Part shown: in pieces, positions 10,506 through 19,072 of the stretch | Layout: each line of letters opens with the position of its first letter | How positions within the stretch are numbered: the first letter of the stretch is position 1 | Assembly: GCF_013408565.1 (NCBI RefSeq) | Contig: NZ_JACBZX010000001.1 | Coordinates: forward strand, 2,666,001 to 2,730,000 | Length of the DNA: 64,000 nt | Reading direction: 5' to 3' | Source: Janibacter alkaliphilus | GTDB taxonomy: Bacteria; Actinomycetota; Actinomycetes; Actinomycetales; Dermatophilaceae | Position numbers and translations under genes: made by a program | The notes under the pieces: generated by a model | Database searches by the model: none | What the model was told of the DNA's origin: nothing | What the model saw: only the letters and a program-made list of their open reading frames with translations

Positions 10506-11987
10506 GTGGGCAGAGAGACCAGCTCGCTGAGCTACTCGCGCGAGGAGCGTCAGCGCTACCGCGAGAAGGTGCACCAGAACCTCGACGTCTTCGCGCGGAT
10601 GCTCGCCGAGAGCCACTTCGAGGCCGAGCGTCCGCTGACCGGTCTGGAGATCGAGCTCAACCTCGTCGACGACCACGCCCAGCCCGCCTTCGTCAACGAC
10701 GAGGTGCTCGAGGCGATCGCCGACCCGGAGTACCAGACCGAGCTGGCGCTCTTCAACATCGAGCTCAACGTCGCCCCGCGACCGCTGCCCGGGGACCAGG
10801 CGGAGCGACTGGAGGAGGCGCTGCGCGAGTCGCTCAACCGGGCCGACGCGAAGGCGCGCGAGCAGGGCACCCGGATCGTCCCGGTCGGCATCCTGCCGAC
10901 GCTGCGCCAGGAGCACTACGCGGGGGAGTGGATCAGCCGGAACAACCGGTACACCGCGCTCAACGACTCGATGATCGGCGCCCGCGGGGAGGACATCGTC
11001 ATCGACCTGGAGGGTCCGACCGGCGAGCGGGTGCACAGCTACGCCGACTCGATCGCCCCGGAGTCGGCGTGCACCTCGGTGCAGCTGCACCTGCAGGTGA
11101 GCCCGCAGGACTTCGCCGACCACTGGAACGCGGCCCAGGCGATCTGCGGCCCGCAGACCGCGGTGGCCGCCAACTCGCCCTTCTTCTTCGGCCGGCGGCT
11201 GCACGCGGAGAGCCGGATCGGGGTCTTCGCGCAGGCCACCGACACCCGCCCGGTGGAGCTGAAGAACCAGGGCGTGCGGCCGCGGGTCTTCTTCGGGGAG
11301 CGCTGGATCACCTCGATCTTCGACCTCTTCGAGGAGAACGTGCGCTACTTCCCGACGCTGCTCGCCGAGACCGGGGACGAGGACCCGGTGGCGGTGCTCG
11401 AGGCCGGTGGCACCCCGGCCCTGGAGGAGCTCAACCTGCACAACGGCACCGTCTACCGGTGGAACCGGCCGATCTACGACTCGGCCGACGGACGCCCGCA
11501 CGTGCGGGTGGAGAACCGGGTGCTGCCGGCCGGGCCGACGATCCTCGACGTCCTGGCCAACGCCGCCTTCTACTACGGCCTGGTGCGGGCGCTGACGCTG
11601 GAGGACCGGCCGATCTGGACCCGGCTCTCCTTCGCCGCGGCGCAGGCCAACTTCGAGACCGCCGCCCGCGACGGCATCGACGCCCGGCTCTACTGGCCGG
11701 GGCTGGGCGAGGTCGGCACCGACGAGCTGGTGCTGCGCGAGCTGCTGCCGCTGGCCCGCAGCGGGCTGCAGGACTGGGGCGTGGCCGACGGCGTCATCGA
11801 GCGCTACCTCTCGGTGATCGAGGGGCGGTGCACCAGCGGGATGAACGGCGCCGTCTGGCAGACCGAGACGGTGCAGCGGCTGGAGGCGAAGGGGGCGGAC
11901 CGCGCGGCCGCGCTGGCCGGGATGCTGGAGCGCTACATCGAGCACATGCACACCAACGAGCCGGTGCACACCTGGCCGCTGCCGTGA
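10506..11987 (+). CDS. Glutamate-cysteine ligase family 2 (GCS2-type) protein
   Basis: A 493-residue ATP-dependent carboxylate-amine ligase-like enzyme. It has TGLEIELNLVDD (metal/ATP side), FNIELNVAPRPLPGD, and PHVRVENRVLPAGPT in the second half, all typical of the large actinobacterial GCS2 group annotated as glutamate-cysteine ligase. GTG 10506 has GAAGGAG five bases upstream; an in-frame start at 10386 would read through promoter-like DNA. No glutathione or mycothiol genes are adjacent, so the amino-acid substrate and product are uncertain. It ends in a terminator shared with the convergent phosphatase gene. Confidence 0.75.
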   Translation: MGRETSSLSYSREERQRYREKVHQNLDVFARMLAESHFEAERPLTGLEIELNLVDDHAQPAFVNDEVLEAIADPEYQTELALFNIELNVAPRPLPGDQAERLEEALRESLNRADAKAREQGTRIVPVGILPTLRQEHYAGEWISRNNRYTALNDSMIGARGEDIVIDLEGPTGERVHSYADSIAPESACTSVQLHLQVSPQDFADHWNAAQAICGPQTAVAANSPFFFGRRLHAESRIGVFAQATDTRPVELKNQGVRPRVFFGERWITSIFDLFEENVRYFPTLLAETGDEDPVAVLEAGGTPALEELNLHNGTVYRWNRPIYDSADGRPHVRVENRVLPAGPTILDVLANAAFYYGLVRALTLEDRPIWTRLSFAAAQANFETAARDGIDARLYWPGLGEVGTDELVLRELLPLARSGLQDWGVADGVIERYLSVIEGRCTSGMNGAVWQTETVQRLEAKGADRAAALAGMLERYIEHMHTNEPVHTWPLP

Positions 11988-11999
11988 CCCGGGGGCGCT

Positions 12000-12026
12000 G
12001 CTCCCGGCCATCCGCAGGCCGGGAGC
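12000..12026. terminator. Hairpin between convergent genes
   Basis: GCTCCCGGCC at 12000-12009 pairs perfectly with GGCCGGGAGC at 12017-12026 across a seven-base loop. It lies between the stop codons of the convergent ligase and phosphatase genes and has no U-run on either side, as usual for actinobacterial bidirectional terminators. Confidence 0.6.
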
Positions 12027-12045
12027 GCCGCCGGCCCTCCCGGGG

Positions 12046-12675
12046 CTACCGCCCGCTGCGGGCGCTGACCGGGACGTTCCAGGAGACGATGCACGGGTCC
12101 TCGCGGTAGCGGCCGAGCACGCTGAGCGCGCCCGCCTCGAGGACCAGCTGGGCGGCGAAGTGCGGCGACTTCTCCAGCCAGGTCGCGGTGAGGATGCGCA
12201 TCGCGTGCCCGTGCCCGACGAGGCAGACGTCCGCCGGCGGGGAGCCGGCCGAGCCGGTGAGCACCGGACGCACCCGGGCCAGCACCCGGGACATCCGGCC
12301 GGCGACCTCCTCGGAGGTCTCGCCCGGCGTGGCTCCGGGGCGGATGCTCTCGAAGACGTCCCAGCGCGGTCCCTGCTCCTGGCGCATCTCGTCGGTGGTG
12401 CGCCCCTCGGCGTCGCCGTAGTCCCACTCGCGCAGGTCGGTGTCGATCTCCGGGGTGAGCCCGGCCAGCTCGGCGGTGCGTCGGGCCCGCTGCAGGTCCG
12501 AGCAGAGCACCAGGCCGAAGCGGTACTCGTGCAGCACCGGCTCCAGCGTGGCCGCGTCGCGCTCGCCCTGCGGGGTCAGCGGCAGGTCGGTCAGGCCGGT
12601 GTGCTTGCCGACCTCGCTCCACTCGGTCTGCCCGTGGCGGACGAGGACGAGGCGGCCCGTCTCGGTGTCGGTCAT
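12046..12675 (-). CDS. Histidine phosphatase family protein (phosphoglycerate mutase-like)
   Basis: A 209-residue protein with the catalytic LVRHGQTEWS near residue 11, and the second conserved histidine in CLVGHGHAMRIL. SDLQRARRTAEL and an EWDYGDAEGRTTDEM motif place it in the broad-specificity phosphatase branch rather than with glycolytic mutases. ATG 12675 is supported by a TAGGAT box seven bases upstream (leaderless). Substrate unknown; sugar phosphate or nucleotide monoester is plausible. Confidence 0.9.
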   Translation of the reverse strand: MTDTETGRLVLVRHGQTEWSEVGKHTGLTDLPLTPQGERDAATLEPVLHEYRFGLVLCSDLQRARRTAELAGLTPEIDTDLREWDYGDAEGRTTDEMRQEQGPRWDVFESIRPGATPGETSEEVAGRMSRVLARVRPVLTGSAGSPPADVCLVGHGHAMRILTATWLEKSPHFAAQLVLEAGALSVLGRYREDPCIVSWNVPVSARSGR

Positions 12676-12750
12676 GGCTGGCATCCTAGGTGCGTCCGCA
12701 GCGCCGGGCCGCCCGGGCGGTCCGCTGGAGCACGACCGATCGGAGCACCG

Positions 12751-13251
12751 ATGAGCGAGCAGCCCACCGAGACCACCGAGACCCAGCCCGCCGAGGCGAG
12801 CGAGGCCGAGGCCACCGGCGGCACCGGCACGGGGCACCGGCAGGTCGAGCTGACCCGGACGGCGCTGGGGCGCTACCTGGCCACGAACGCCCGCGGCGGC
12901 AGCATCCCGCTCGGCGGCGGCGACTCCGAGGACTTCACCCCGGTCGAGCTGCTGCTCGTGGCGATCGCCGGGTGCAGCGCGGTGGACGTCGACCACATCA
13001 CCAGCCGGCGGGCCGAGCCGGAGGCCTTCGACGTCGTCTCCGAAGGGGTCAAGACCTCCACGACCGGGGAGGGCAACCACATGAGCGACCTCGAGGTGAC
13101 CTTCCGGCTGCGCTTCCCCGAGGGCGAGGCCGGCGACCGGGCCCGGGGGATGCTGCCGCGGGCGGTCGCCCAGTCGCACGACCGGCTGTGCACGGTCTCC
13201 CGGACGGTGCAGCGGGGGGAGCCGGTGACGATGCACGTCGAGGACGCCTGA
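12751..13251 (+). CDS. OsmC family protein
   Basis: A 166-residue protein. After a 30-residue acidic/Thr-rich lead, the OsmC fold shows GRYLATNARGGSIPLGGGD, FTPVELLLVAIAGCSAVDVD with the redox cysteine, and LPRAVAQSHDRLCTVSRTV with the second cysteine. These two cysteines make family members thiol peroxidases that use organic hydroperoxides. A CGGAG ribosome site precedes ATG 12751. It is read away from the histidine phosphatase, and the next gene begins 30 bases after its stop. Confidence 0.88.
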   Translation: MSEQPTETTETQPAEASEAEATGGTGTGHRQVELTRTALGRYLATNARGGSIPLGGGDSEDFTPVELLLVAIAGCSAVDVDHITSRRAEPEAFDVVSEGVKTSTTGEGNHMSDLEVTFRLRFPEGEAGDRARGMLPRAVAQSHDRLCTVSRTVQRGEPVTMHVEDA

Positions 13252-13281
13252 GCGGTCCGTCCCGGCCCTAGGCTGGCGGGC

Positions 13282-13905
13282 ATGGCCACCTTCGTCGAGC
13301 TGCACCCGGTCGATCCCCAGCCCCGTCGCGTCGCCCAGGTCGTGCAGCGGCTGCAGGAGGGTGCGCTGGTCGCCTTCCCCACCGACTCCGGCTACGCCCT
13401 CGGCGGGCGGCTGGACGACCAGGCGATCAAGGACCGGATCGCCGAGATCCGCCGGCTCGACGACCGCCACCACTACACCCTGCTGTGCCGCGACTTCGCC
13501 CAGCTGGGTCAGCTGGTGCACGTCGACAACCACGTCTTCCGGGCGGTGCGGGCGGCGACCCCGGGGCCGTACACCTTCATCCTGCCGGCGACGAAGGAGG
13601 TGCCCCGTCGCCTGCTGCAGGCGAAGAAGAAGACCGTCGGGGTGCGCATCCCGGACAACGCCGTCGTGCAGGCGCTGCTCACCGAGCTCGGCGAGCCGAT
13701 CCTGTCCAGCACGCTGCTGCTGCCCGGGGAGGAGGAGACGCCGGTCTTCGGGTGGGACGTCAAGGAGCGGCTGGACCACGTCGTCGACGTCGTCATCGAC
13801 GCCGGCGAGGTCTCCACCGCTCCCACCACCGTCGTCGACTACTCCGACGGTGCGGCGGAGATCGCCCGTTACGGCTCGGGCGACCCGGAGCCCTTTGAGG
13901 GCTGA
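13282..13905 (+). CDS. YciO-type L-threonylcarbamoyladenylate synthase family protein (Sua5/YciO/YrdC fold)
   Basis: A 207-residue protein. The nucleotide and ligand pocket motifs are EGALVAFPTDSGYALGG, HHYTLLCRDFAQLGQL, and the conserved ATPGPYTFILPAT, followed by KKTVGVRIPDNAV and SSTLLLPGEE. The sequence fits the YciO branch better than the TsaC/Sua5 enzymes essential for t6A tRNA; YciO enzymes have the same fold and much weaker synthase activity. TAGGCT at 13269-13274 ends seven bases before the ATG, so it is probably its own leaderless unit. Confidence 0.85.
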   Translation: MATFVELHPVDPQPRRVAQVVQRLQEGALVAFPTDSGYALGGRLDDQAIKDRIAEIRRLDDRHHYTLLCRDFAQLGQLVHVDNHVFRAVRAATPGPYTFILPATKEVPRRLLQAKKKTVGVRIPDNAVVQALLTELGEPILSSTLLLPGEEETPVFGWDVKERLDHVVDVVIDAGEVSTAPTTVVDYSDGAAEIARYGSGDPEPFEG

Positions 13906-13912
13906 GCCGGGG

Positions 13913-14830
13913 TCAGTCCGTCGCGCTGCCGCCCGGGCGGGCCGCGGCCTTCGTCCGCCCGGTGCTCTTCGTGCCGCTGGTCTTGGTCGCGGCGCCCTTC
14001 GTCGCTGAGGCCTTCGCGCTCGTGCCCTTGGCGGCGGTCTTCGTGCTGGTGCTCTTCGTGCTGGTGCTCTTCGTCGCGCGCCGCCGACGCGAGCGCAGCC
14101 GCACCTCGCTGCTCGGGCCGTCGGTGCGGGTCTCCAGGTAGGGCTGCTCGGCGACCAGGCTGCTCAGCTTCTGGTGGCCGAAGTCGCGGGGGTCGAAGTC
14201 GGCGTGCGCCCGGCTGAGATGCTGCCCGATCCGGCCGAGGCTGGCCCACCCGTCGTCGTCGGAGGTGGCGTTGACCGCCTTCGTCAGCGCGCTCTCCAGG
14301 TTGATCGTGGGGCGCTCGGAGCCACCGTCGGTGCTGGCCTCGCCGGCGGCCGGCTCGGCGCCGCCGCCCGTGGCGTCCTCGTCGCGGCCGAGCACCTCGA
14401 GGAAGATGAACTGGTCCACGGCACGGCGCAGCGACTCGGGGGTCTTGCGGCGCCCGATCCCGTAGACCCGGCGGCCCGACTCGCGCAGGCGGGTGGCCAG
14501 CCGGGTGAAGTCGGAGTCGGAGGAGACCAGAGCGAAGGCCTCGACGTTGCCCTGCCAGAGCAGGTCCATCGCGTCGATGATCAGCGCCGAGTCGGAGGAG
14601 TTCTTGCCGACCGTGTAGGCGAACTGCTGGACCGGCTGGATGGCGTTGCGGTGCAGCTCGGACTTCCAACCGGTCAGCTGGGTGGTCGTCCAGTCGCCGT
14701 AGGCGCGCTTGACCGTCGGGGTGCCGTAACGGGCCAGCTCCTCGAGGACGTCGCTGGCGTGCCGGGCCGAGACGTTGTCGGCGTCGATGAGCACGGCGAT
14801 CCGGGTGAGGCTGCTGACGTCGGAGTCCAC
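13913..14830 (-). CDS. NYN-domain (PIN-like) protein with OST-HTH domain and lysine-rich tail
   Basis: A 305-residue protein. Residues 10-155 form a NYN nuclease-like domain with the acidic motifs AVLIDADN, SSDSALIIDAMDLL and FALVSSDSDFTRLATRL. Residues about 185-240 look like an OST-HTH/LOTUS RNA-binding domain (WASLGRIGQHLSRAHADFD). The last 50 residues are a low-complexity Lys/Ser/Thr/Ala tail (STKSTSTKTAAKG), coded by repeated GTGCTCTTC-like units near 14040-14080. The combination suggests an RNA-binding ribonuclease. GTG 14830 is preceded by TAGGGT at six bases, giving a leaderless mRNA. Convergent with the YciO gene, seven bases apart. Confidence 0.82.
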   Translation of the reverse strand: MDSDVSSLTRIAVLIDADNVSARHASDVLEELARYGTPTVKRAYGDWTTTQLTGWKSELHRNAIQPVQQFAYTVGKNSSDSALIIDAMDLLWQGNVEAFALVSSDSDFTRLATRLRESGRRVYGIGRRKTPESLRRAVDQFIFLEVLGRDEDATGGGAEPAAGEASTDGGSERPTINLESALTKAVNATSDDDGWASLGRIGQHLSRAHADFDPRDFGHQKLSSLVAEQPYLETRTDGPSSEVRLRSRRRRATKSTSTKSTSTKTAAKGTSAKASATKGAATKTSGTKSTGRTKAAARPGGSATD

Positions 14831-14860
14831 GAGCGCACCCTAGCCGTAGCCGGCAGCAGC

Positions 14861-16021
14861 TCAGGCGCCGTCGGCCGGTGGTGTCCACCGGCCGCGGCGC
14901 AGCACCGCCTGCAGGTGGCCGTCCTCGGCCAGCGCGACGAGATCGGCCCGGGCTCCGGGCCGCAGGGCTCCACGGTCGTCGAGACCGACCGCTGCAGCGG
15001 CCGTGCTCGCGGTGACCCTGGCCAGGGAGACCTGGTCGGTCAGCGAGGCCAGCAGGGTGCGCATCGCAAGCAGGCTGCTGGTGCTCCCGGCGAGGGTGCC
15101 GTCCGGCAGCCGGGCCTGGCCGTCGGTCACCTGGACCTGCGCGCCACCCAGGCGGTGCGGACCGTCGGGCATCCCCGCGGCGGAGATGGCATCGGTGACC
15201 AGGGCGACCCTGTCCGCGCCCGCCGAGGCGAGCACGTGCGCCACGAGGTCGGGGTGCACGTGCTGCCCGTCGCCGACGATCTCGAGGGTCACCCGTGGGT
15301 CGTCCAGCAGCGCGAGGGCTGGTCCGGGCCGTCGATGATGCAGCGGCGGCATCGCGTTGAAGAGGTGGGTGGCGATGCTGGCCCCGGCGTCGACGGCTCG
15401 ACGGGTGAGCTTTGGGTCCGCCGAGGTGTGGCCGATCGCGACCCGCACGCCGGCCTCGTGCAGGCGCACCACGGCGTCGATGCCGCCGGGGCGTTCCGGA
15501 GCCAGGGTGACCATCGTCAGCGCGCCGTCGGCGGCGCGCAGCAGCGCGTCGATCTCCTCCGGCGCGGGGTCGCGCAGGCTTGCCGGGTCGTGCGCGCCGC
15601 AGCGGTCACCGGCCAGCCAGGGCCCCTCCAGGTGGATGCCGTCGATCGCGCCGTCGGCGACGAGCTCGGCGAGCACCCGCACCTGCCGCAGCAGCTGGTC
15701 CGGGGGAGCGCTGACCAGGCTGGCCAGCAGGCTCGTCGTCCCGCGCGCCCGGTGCCAGGCGACGGCTCGGGCCACCTGCTCGGGGTCGGCGCAGGACAGG
15801 TCGGCGCCACCGCCGCCGTGCACGTGCATGTCGACGAAGCCGGGCACCAGTCGCGCCGCACCGAGGTCGTGCTCGGGTGGCCGCGGAGGCGGTCCCTGGC
15901 CGAGGTCGACGATCCGCTCACCGCAGATCTCGACCCAGCCCGGGGAGAGCACCGCGTCCGGGGTGACCACCGCGCGGGCAGCCACCAGCCAGGCACCGGG
16001 GCGGGCGGGGTCGCTGCGCAT
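14861..16021 (-). CDS. nagA: N-acetylglucosamine-6-phosphate deacetylase
   Basis: A 386-residue amidohydrolase that converts GlcNAc-6-P to GlcN-6-P for peptidoglycan or chitin recycling. Motifs: PGFVDMHVHGGGGAD (metal site), IDGIHLEGPWL, VRVAIGHTSADP, ASIATHLFNAMPPLHHR and ALVTDAISAAGMPDG with the catalytic Asp. ATG 16021 begins MRSDPARPG; the 92-codon in-frame extension upstream is GC-rich and unlike the family. No nagB or PTS gene is adjacent, so it is an isolated catabolic gene. Confidence 0.92.
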   Translation of the reverse strand: MRSDPARPGAWLVAARAVVTPDAVLSPGWVEICGERIVDLGQGPPPRPPEHDLGAARLVPGFVDMHVHGGGGADLSCADPEQVARAVAWHRARGTTSLLASLVSAPPDQLLRQVRVLAELVADGAIDGIHLEGPWLAGDRCGAHDPASLRDPAPEEIDALLRAADGALTMVTLAPERPGGIDAVVRLHEAGVRVAIGHTSADPKLTRRAVDAGASIATHLFNAMPPLHHRRPGPALALLDDPRVTLEIVGDGQHVHPDLVAHVLASAGADRVALVTDAISAAGMPDGPHRLGGAQVQVTDGQARLPDGTLAGSTSSLLAMRTLLASLTDQVSLARVTASTAAAAVGLDDRGALRPGARADLVALAEDGHLQAVLRRGRWTPPADGA

Positions 16022-16152
16022 GACACGCCCATGCTCGCAGGCGGCGCTCCGCCCGGTGCTCACCAGCCTGAGCGACGCCGATACCAGCCCGCCGGCCTCC
16101 GGCCGGTCACCGCCGTCGGCGACCGGGTGGTGCGCGTCGCTACCATCCGGGC

Positions 16153-16605
16153 ATGACGCAGAGCCCGACGGACGACGGTCCCTCCCGGCCCGACAGGACG
16201 CCCGAGGTGGACCAGGACGCGTCCCGGAACCCGCCGCAGTCGCCAGCCGGGCCCCCACCGACGCAGCTCGGGGCCCAGCCCTCGCCGCAGCCGGCACCCG
16301 GGCCGCCGCCGGGCTACCCGACCTACCCGCAGTCGCACTCGCTCGCGCTGGCCTCCCTGGTCATCGGCATCTTCGGGATCATCTCGCTGCCGGTGCTCGG
16401 GCCGGTCGCCTGGGTCCTGGCCAACCAGGCGCTGCAGCAGATCGATGCCGCGCCGCCCGGCGCCTGGACCAACCGCGAGCACGCGGTCGCCGGCCGCATG
16501 CTCGGGATGATCGGGACCGCGCTGCTGGTCCTCGTCACGGTGGTCTTCCTCGCGATCTTCGGCATCAGCGTGCTGGTGGCCGTCGGGGCGTCCGCGGGTA
16601 GCTGA
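16153..16605 (+). CDS. DUF4190 domain membrane protein with Pro-rich N-terminus
   Basis: A 150-residue protein. The first 60 residues are Pro/Gln/Ser-rich and disordered. Two hydrophobic helices follow (SLVIGIFGIISLPVLGPVAW and TALLVLVTVVFLAIFGISVL), separated by the hydrophilic loop with REHAVAGRMLG, the usual DUF4190 layout. Function unknown; many actinobacterial examples sit near envelope genes. TACCAT at 16141-16146 ends six bases before the ATG (leaderless). It converges on the rRNA methyltransferase gene. Confidence 0.75.
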   Translation: MTQSPTDDGPSRPDRTPEVDQDASRNPPQSPAGPPPTQLGAQPSPQPAPGPPPGYPTYPQSHSLALASLVIGIFGIISLPVLGPVAWVLANQALQQIDAAPPGAWTNREHAVAGRMLGMIGTALLVLVTVVFLAIFGISVLVAVGASAGS

Positions 16606-16638
16606 GCCCCCGGGCTCGCCGCAGGGCGCAGCGCTGGG

Positions 16639-17775
16639 TCAGCGGGACAGCAGCACGGCCACCTCGTGGTGGTGGGTCTGCGGGAACATGTCGAAGAGCC
16701 GCGCCGAGCGCACCCGGAGCGAGGGCATCGCCTGGAGGTCGCGGAGCAGCGTCGTGGGGTGGCAGCTGGAGTAGACGACGTGCGGGACGGTGGAGCCTTC
16801 CAGCGCAGCGGCGAGCTCGGGTCCGATGCCCCGTCGGGGCGGGTTGACGACGACCAGGTCGTGCCTGACGGCCACCTCCGCGGTGGCGTCGCCGACCCGG
16901 AAGGTGGCCGGCAGGTCTGCCGCCCGCGCCGCCGCGCGTGCTGCGGCGACCGCATCGGTGGAGACCTCTACCCCGGTCACGGTGCGCCGGGAGGCTCCCG
17001 GGGCGGCCGCCGCGGTGAGGGCGAAGCCACCGACCCCGCAGTAGAGGTCGAGGACCGTGCCGGGGTCGGTGTCGCTCACCCAGTCGCTGGCCTGGGCGTA
17101 AAGCTGGCGGGCCATCCCGGTGCTCGTCTGGAAGAAGCTGCGCGGCCGCAGCTGCAGGGTGAGGCCGTCCAGCCGCATCGGCAGGGCGTCGGCCTCGGTG
17201 AGCACGATCTCCTCGTCCCCTTCGAGGACCGCCTTGTGCTCGGGCTGCAGGTTGACGCTGACCACCCGCAGGCCCGGGACGGCGGCCAGCAGCTCGTCCA
17301 GGTGCCGGCGCAACCGCGGGAGCTGGCCGGGGGAGCGCAGCACCACCCGGGCCATCAGCTCGCCGTCCGGGGAGGCGGTGACCACGAGGTGCTTCAGCTC
17401 GCCGCTGCGTCGCGGCACGTCGTAGGGCACCAGCCCGACGTCGGCGACCGCCGCGCACAGCCGGGGCAGCGCCGCCGCCAGCGACGGCTCGTAGAGGCCG
17501 CAGTCACGCAGGTCGGTGCCGATCCCGGTGCGCGGGTCGAGGATGCCGAAGGTGGGTGCCCCCTTCGTCCCGGCCACGGCCAGCTTGGCCTTGTTGCGGA
17601 AGCCGGACTCGGGTCCGGTGGCGGTGGGTAGCCAGGCGTCCGGCGCGACGTGCTCGGCGAGCAGCTCTCGGACGGTGCGTTCCTGGTCGGCGACCTGCCG
17701 GGTATAGGGGACCCCCATGAGGGTGCAGGAGCCGCACTCGCCGCGGTCGAAGTGGTCGCACTGCACGGGTCTCAT
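16639..17775 (-). CDS. 23S rRNA (uracil-C5)-methyltransferase, RlmC/TrmA family
   Basis: A 378-residue SAM-dependent m5U methyltransferase. Iron-sulfur cysteines appear as CDHFDRGECGSC at the N-terminus with a later CGLYEP. The SAM motif is VLDLYCGVGGFAL, then VVVNPPRRGIG, and the catalytic cysteine is in VYSSCHPTTLLRDL; the C-terminus ends FDMFPQTHHHEVAVLL. There is no N-terminal TRAM domain and the length fits RlmC rather than RlmD. It lies back-to-back with the iron-regulated siderophore-interacting gene, 91 bases away. Confidence 0.88.
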   Translation of the reverse strand: MRPVQCDHFDRGECGSCTLMGVPYTRQVADQERTVRELLAEHVAPDAWLPTATGPESGFRNKAKLAVAGTKGAPTFGILDPRTGIGTDLRDCGLYEPSLAAALPRLCAAVADVGLVPYDVPRRSGELKHLVVTASPDGELMARVVLRSPGQLPRLRRHLDELLAAVPGLRVVSVNLQPEHKAVLEGDEEIVLTEADALPMRLDGLTLQLRPRSFFQTSTGMARQLYAQASDWVSDTDPGTVLDLYCGVGGFALTAAAAPGASRRTVTGVEVSTDAVAAARAAARAADLPATFRVGDATAEVAVRHDLVVVNPPRRGIGPELAAALEGSTVPHVVYSSCHPTTLLRDLQAMPSLRVRSARLFDMFPQTHHHEVAVLLSR

Positions 17776-17813
17776 CCTGCCCGCTGGACCGCTGGTTGGA
17801 GACATCCGGCCAG

Positions 17814-17832
17814 AGAAGTTAGCCTCGCCTAA
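17814..17832. promoter_or_regulatory. Putative DtxR/IdeR iron box
   Basis: The 19 bases match the actinobacterial iron-box consensus at 14 of 19 positions by hand alignment, with an intact core GTTAGCCT-N2-CCTAA. It lies 34 bases before the start of a siderophore-interacting protein gene, the classical target of DtxR/IdeR repression under iron sufficiency. TTGGAG at 17796-17801 could be the -35 box of a promoter it overlaps. Confidence 0.65.
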
Positions 17833-17866
17833 GTCATAAGATCCGTCCCCGACGAAGGGAGTGGCC

Positions 17867-18712
17867 GTGGCCCGGCCCGAGCACCGCATGACCGTCGAGC
17901 GCACCGAGCAGGTGAGCCCGCACCTCGTCCGGGTGTGGTTCTCCGGACCAGGCGTGGCCCAGATCGCCGAGAACGGGGACTCCGACCGCTACGTCAAGCT
18001 CATCTTCGCCCCCGAGGGTGTCACCTGGCCGGAGTCGAGCAGCGTGGCCGAGATCCAGGAGAGCGCGCAGCCGGAGGAGCAGCCGATCCTGCGGACCTAC
18101 ACCGTCCGCCGGCTCGACGCCGACGCGCAGCAGGTCGCGATCGACTTCGTCGTGCACGGCGACGAGGGGGTCGCCGGCCCGTGGGCGGCCGGCGCGCAGC
18201 CGGGAGAGAGCATGCGCTTCTTCGGTCCGGGCAGCGGCTACCGCCCCGACCCGGGCGCCGACTGGCACCTGCTCGTCGGTGACGAGTCCGCGCTGCCTGC
18301 GGTGGCCGCGGCGCTGGAGGCCATGCCGGCCGATGCCGTGGCTCGTGTCTACCTCGAGGTCGCCGGACCCGACGACGAGGTCGCGCTGGATGCGCCCGCC
18401 GGGGCCCAGGTGCGGTGGGTGCACCGGGGCGGCGCCTCGCACGAGGTGCCCGAGGAGCTCACCGGTGCCGGGTCGCCGCTGGTCGCGGCGGTCCGGGAAG
18501 GAGAGTGGCTGGACGGCGACGTGCAGGTCTTCGTGCACGGCGAGGCCGAGGCCGTGATGAAGAACATCCGGCCTTACGTGCGCAAGGAGCGCGGCGTGCC
18601 CGCCGCCCGCGCGGCCTCGATCTCCGGGTACTGGCGGCGCGGCCGGACGGAGGAGGGCTTCCGCCGGTGGAAGGCCGACCTGCGGGCCGCCGAGGAGGGC
18701 CAGCCGGCCTGA
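17867..18712 (+). CDS. Siderophore-interacting protein (FAD-linked ferric-siderophore reductase)
   Basis: A 281-residue SIP-family flavoprotein that releases iron from imported siderophores by reduction. The FAD domain has ILRTYTVRRLDADAQQVAID and VHGDEGVAGPWAAGAQPGE. The NAD(P)-binding SIP domain has WHLLVGDESALPAVAAALE, VFVHGEAEAVMKNIRPYV and the C-terminal ISGYWRRGRTEEGFRRWK. GTG 17867 is favoured over GTG 17861 because GAAGGGA directly abuts 17861 and is properly spaced from 17867. The iron box at 17814-17832 implies induction by iron limitation. No siderophore biosynthesis or uptake gene is adjacent. Confidence 0.9.
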   Translation: MARPEHRMTVERTEQVSPHLVRVWFSGPGVAQIAENGDSDRYVKLIFAPEGVTWPESSSVAEIQESAQPEEQPILRTYTVRRLDADAQQVAIDFVVHGDEGVAGPWAAGAQPGESMRFFGPGSGYRPDPGADWHLLVGDESALPAVAAALEAMPADAVARVYLEVAGPDDEVALDAPAGAQVRWVHRGGASHEVPEELTGAGSPLVAAVREGEWLDGDVQVFVHGEAEAVMKNIRPYVRKERGVPAARAASISGYWRRGRTEEGFRRWKADLRAAEEGQPA

Positions 18713-18724
18713 CCCGAGGGGCGG

Positions 18725-19042
18725 TCAGCCCTTCGGCACCGCGGCCAGCGCGTCCGGGGTGACCGGGTCGACGAGGTCGTCGACCTCGTGGTGGGTGCCC
18801 AGGTACTTCTTCACGTAGGGACAGACCGGGACGATCCGCATCCCGTCGGCGCGGGTGGCCTCCAGGGCTGCGGCGACGAGGGTGCTGGCCAGGCCGCGCC
18901 CACCGAACTCCTCGCCGATCTCGGTGTGGAAGAAGATCCGCTGATCCCCCTTCTCGACGAACTGGGTGAACCCCGCCACCTGCCCGTCGGTGGTGATCTC
19001 GAAGCGGTCCGGGTCGGTGCGCCTGCTCACGTCCTCGCTCAT
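18725..19042 (-). CDS. Short GNAT-like N-acetyltransferase (Gcn5-related, YjdJ type)
   Basis: A 105-residue minimal GNAT domain. It contains FTQFVEKGDQRIFFHTEIG, then EFGGRGLASTLVAAALEATR, whose GGRGLAS is the acetyl-CoA loop, and PVCPYVKKYLGTH near the end. This small single-domain group (COG2388) acetylates unknown amines. ATG 19042 begins MSEDVSRR; an ATG three codons upstream (19051) is possible. It is 12 bases from the convergent siderophore-interacting gene. Confidence 0.85.
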   Translation of the reverse strand: MSEDVSRRTDPDRFEITTDGQVAGFTQFVEKGDQRIFFHTEIGEEFGGRGLASTLVAAALEATRADGMRIVPVCPYVKKYLGTHHEVDDLVDPVTPDALAAVPKG

Positions 19043-19072
19043 GGTGCCCACGCTGCCAGATCAGGCCGATGC

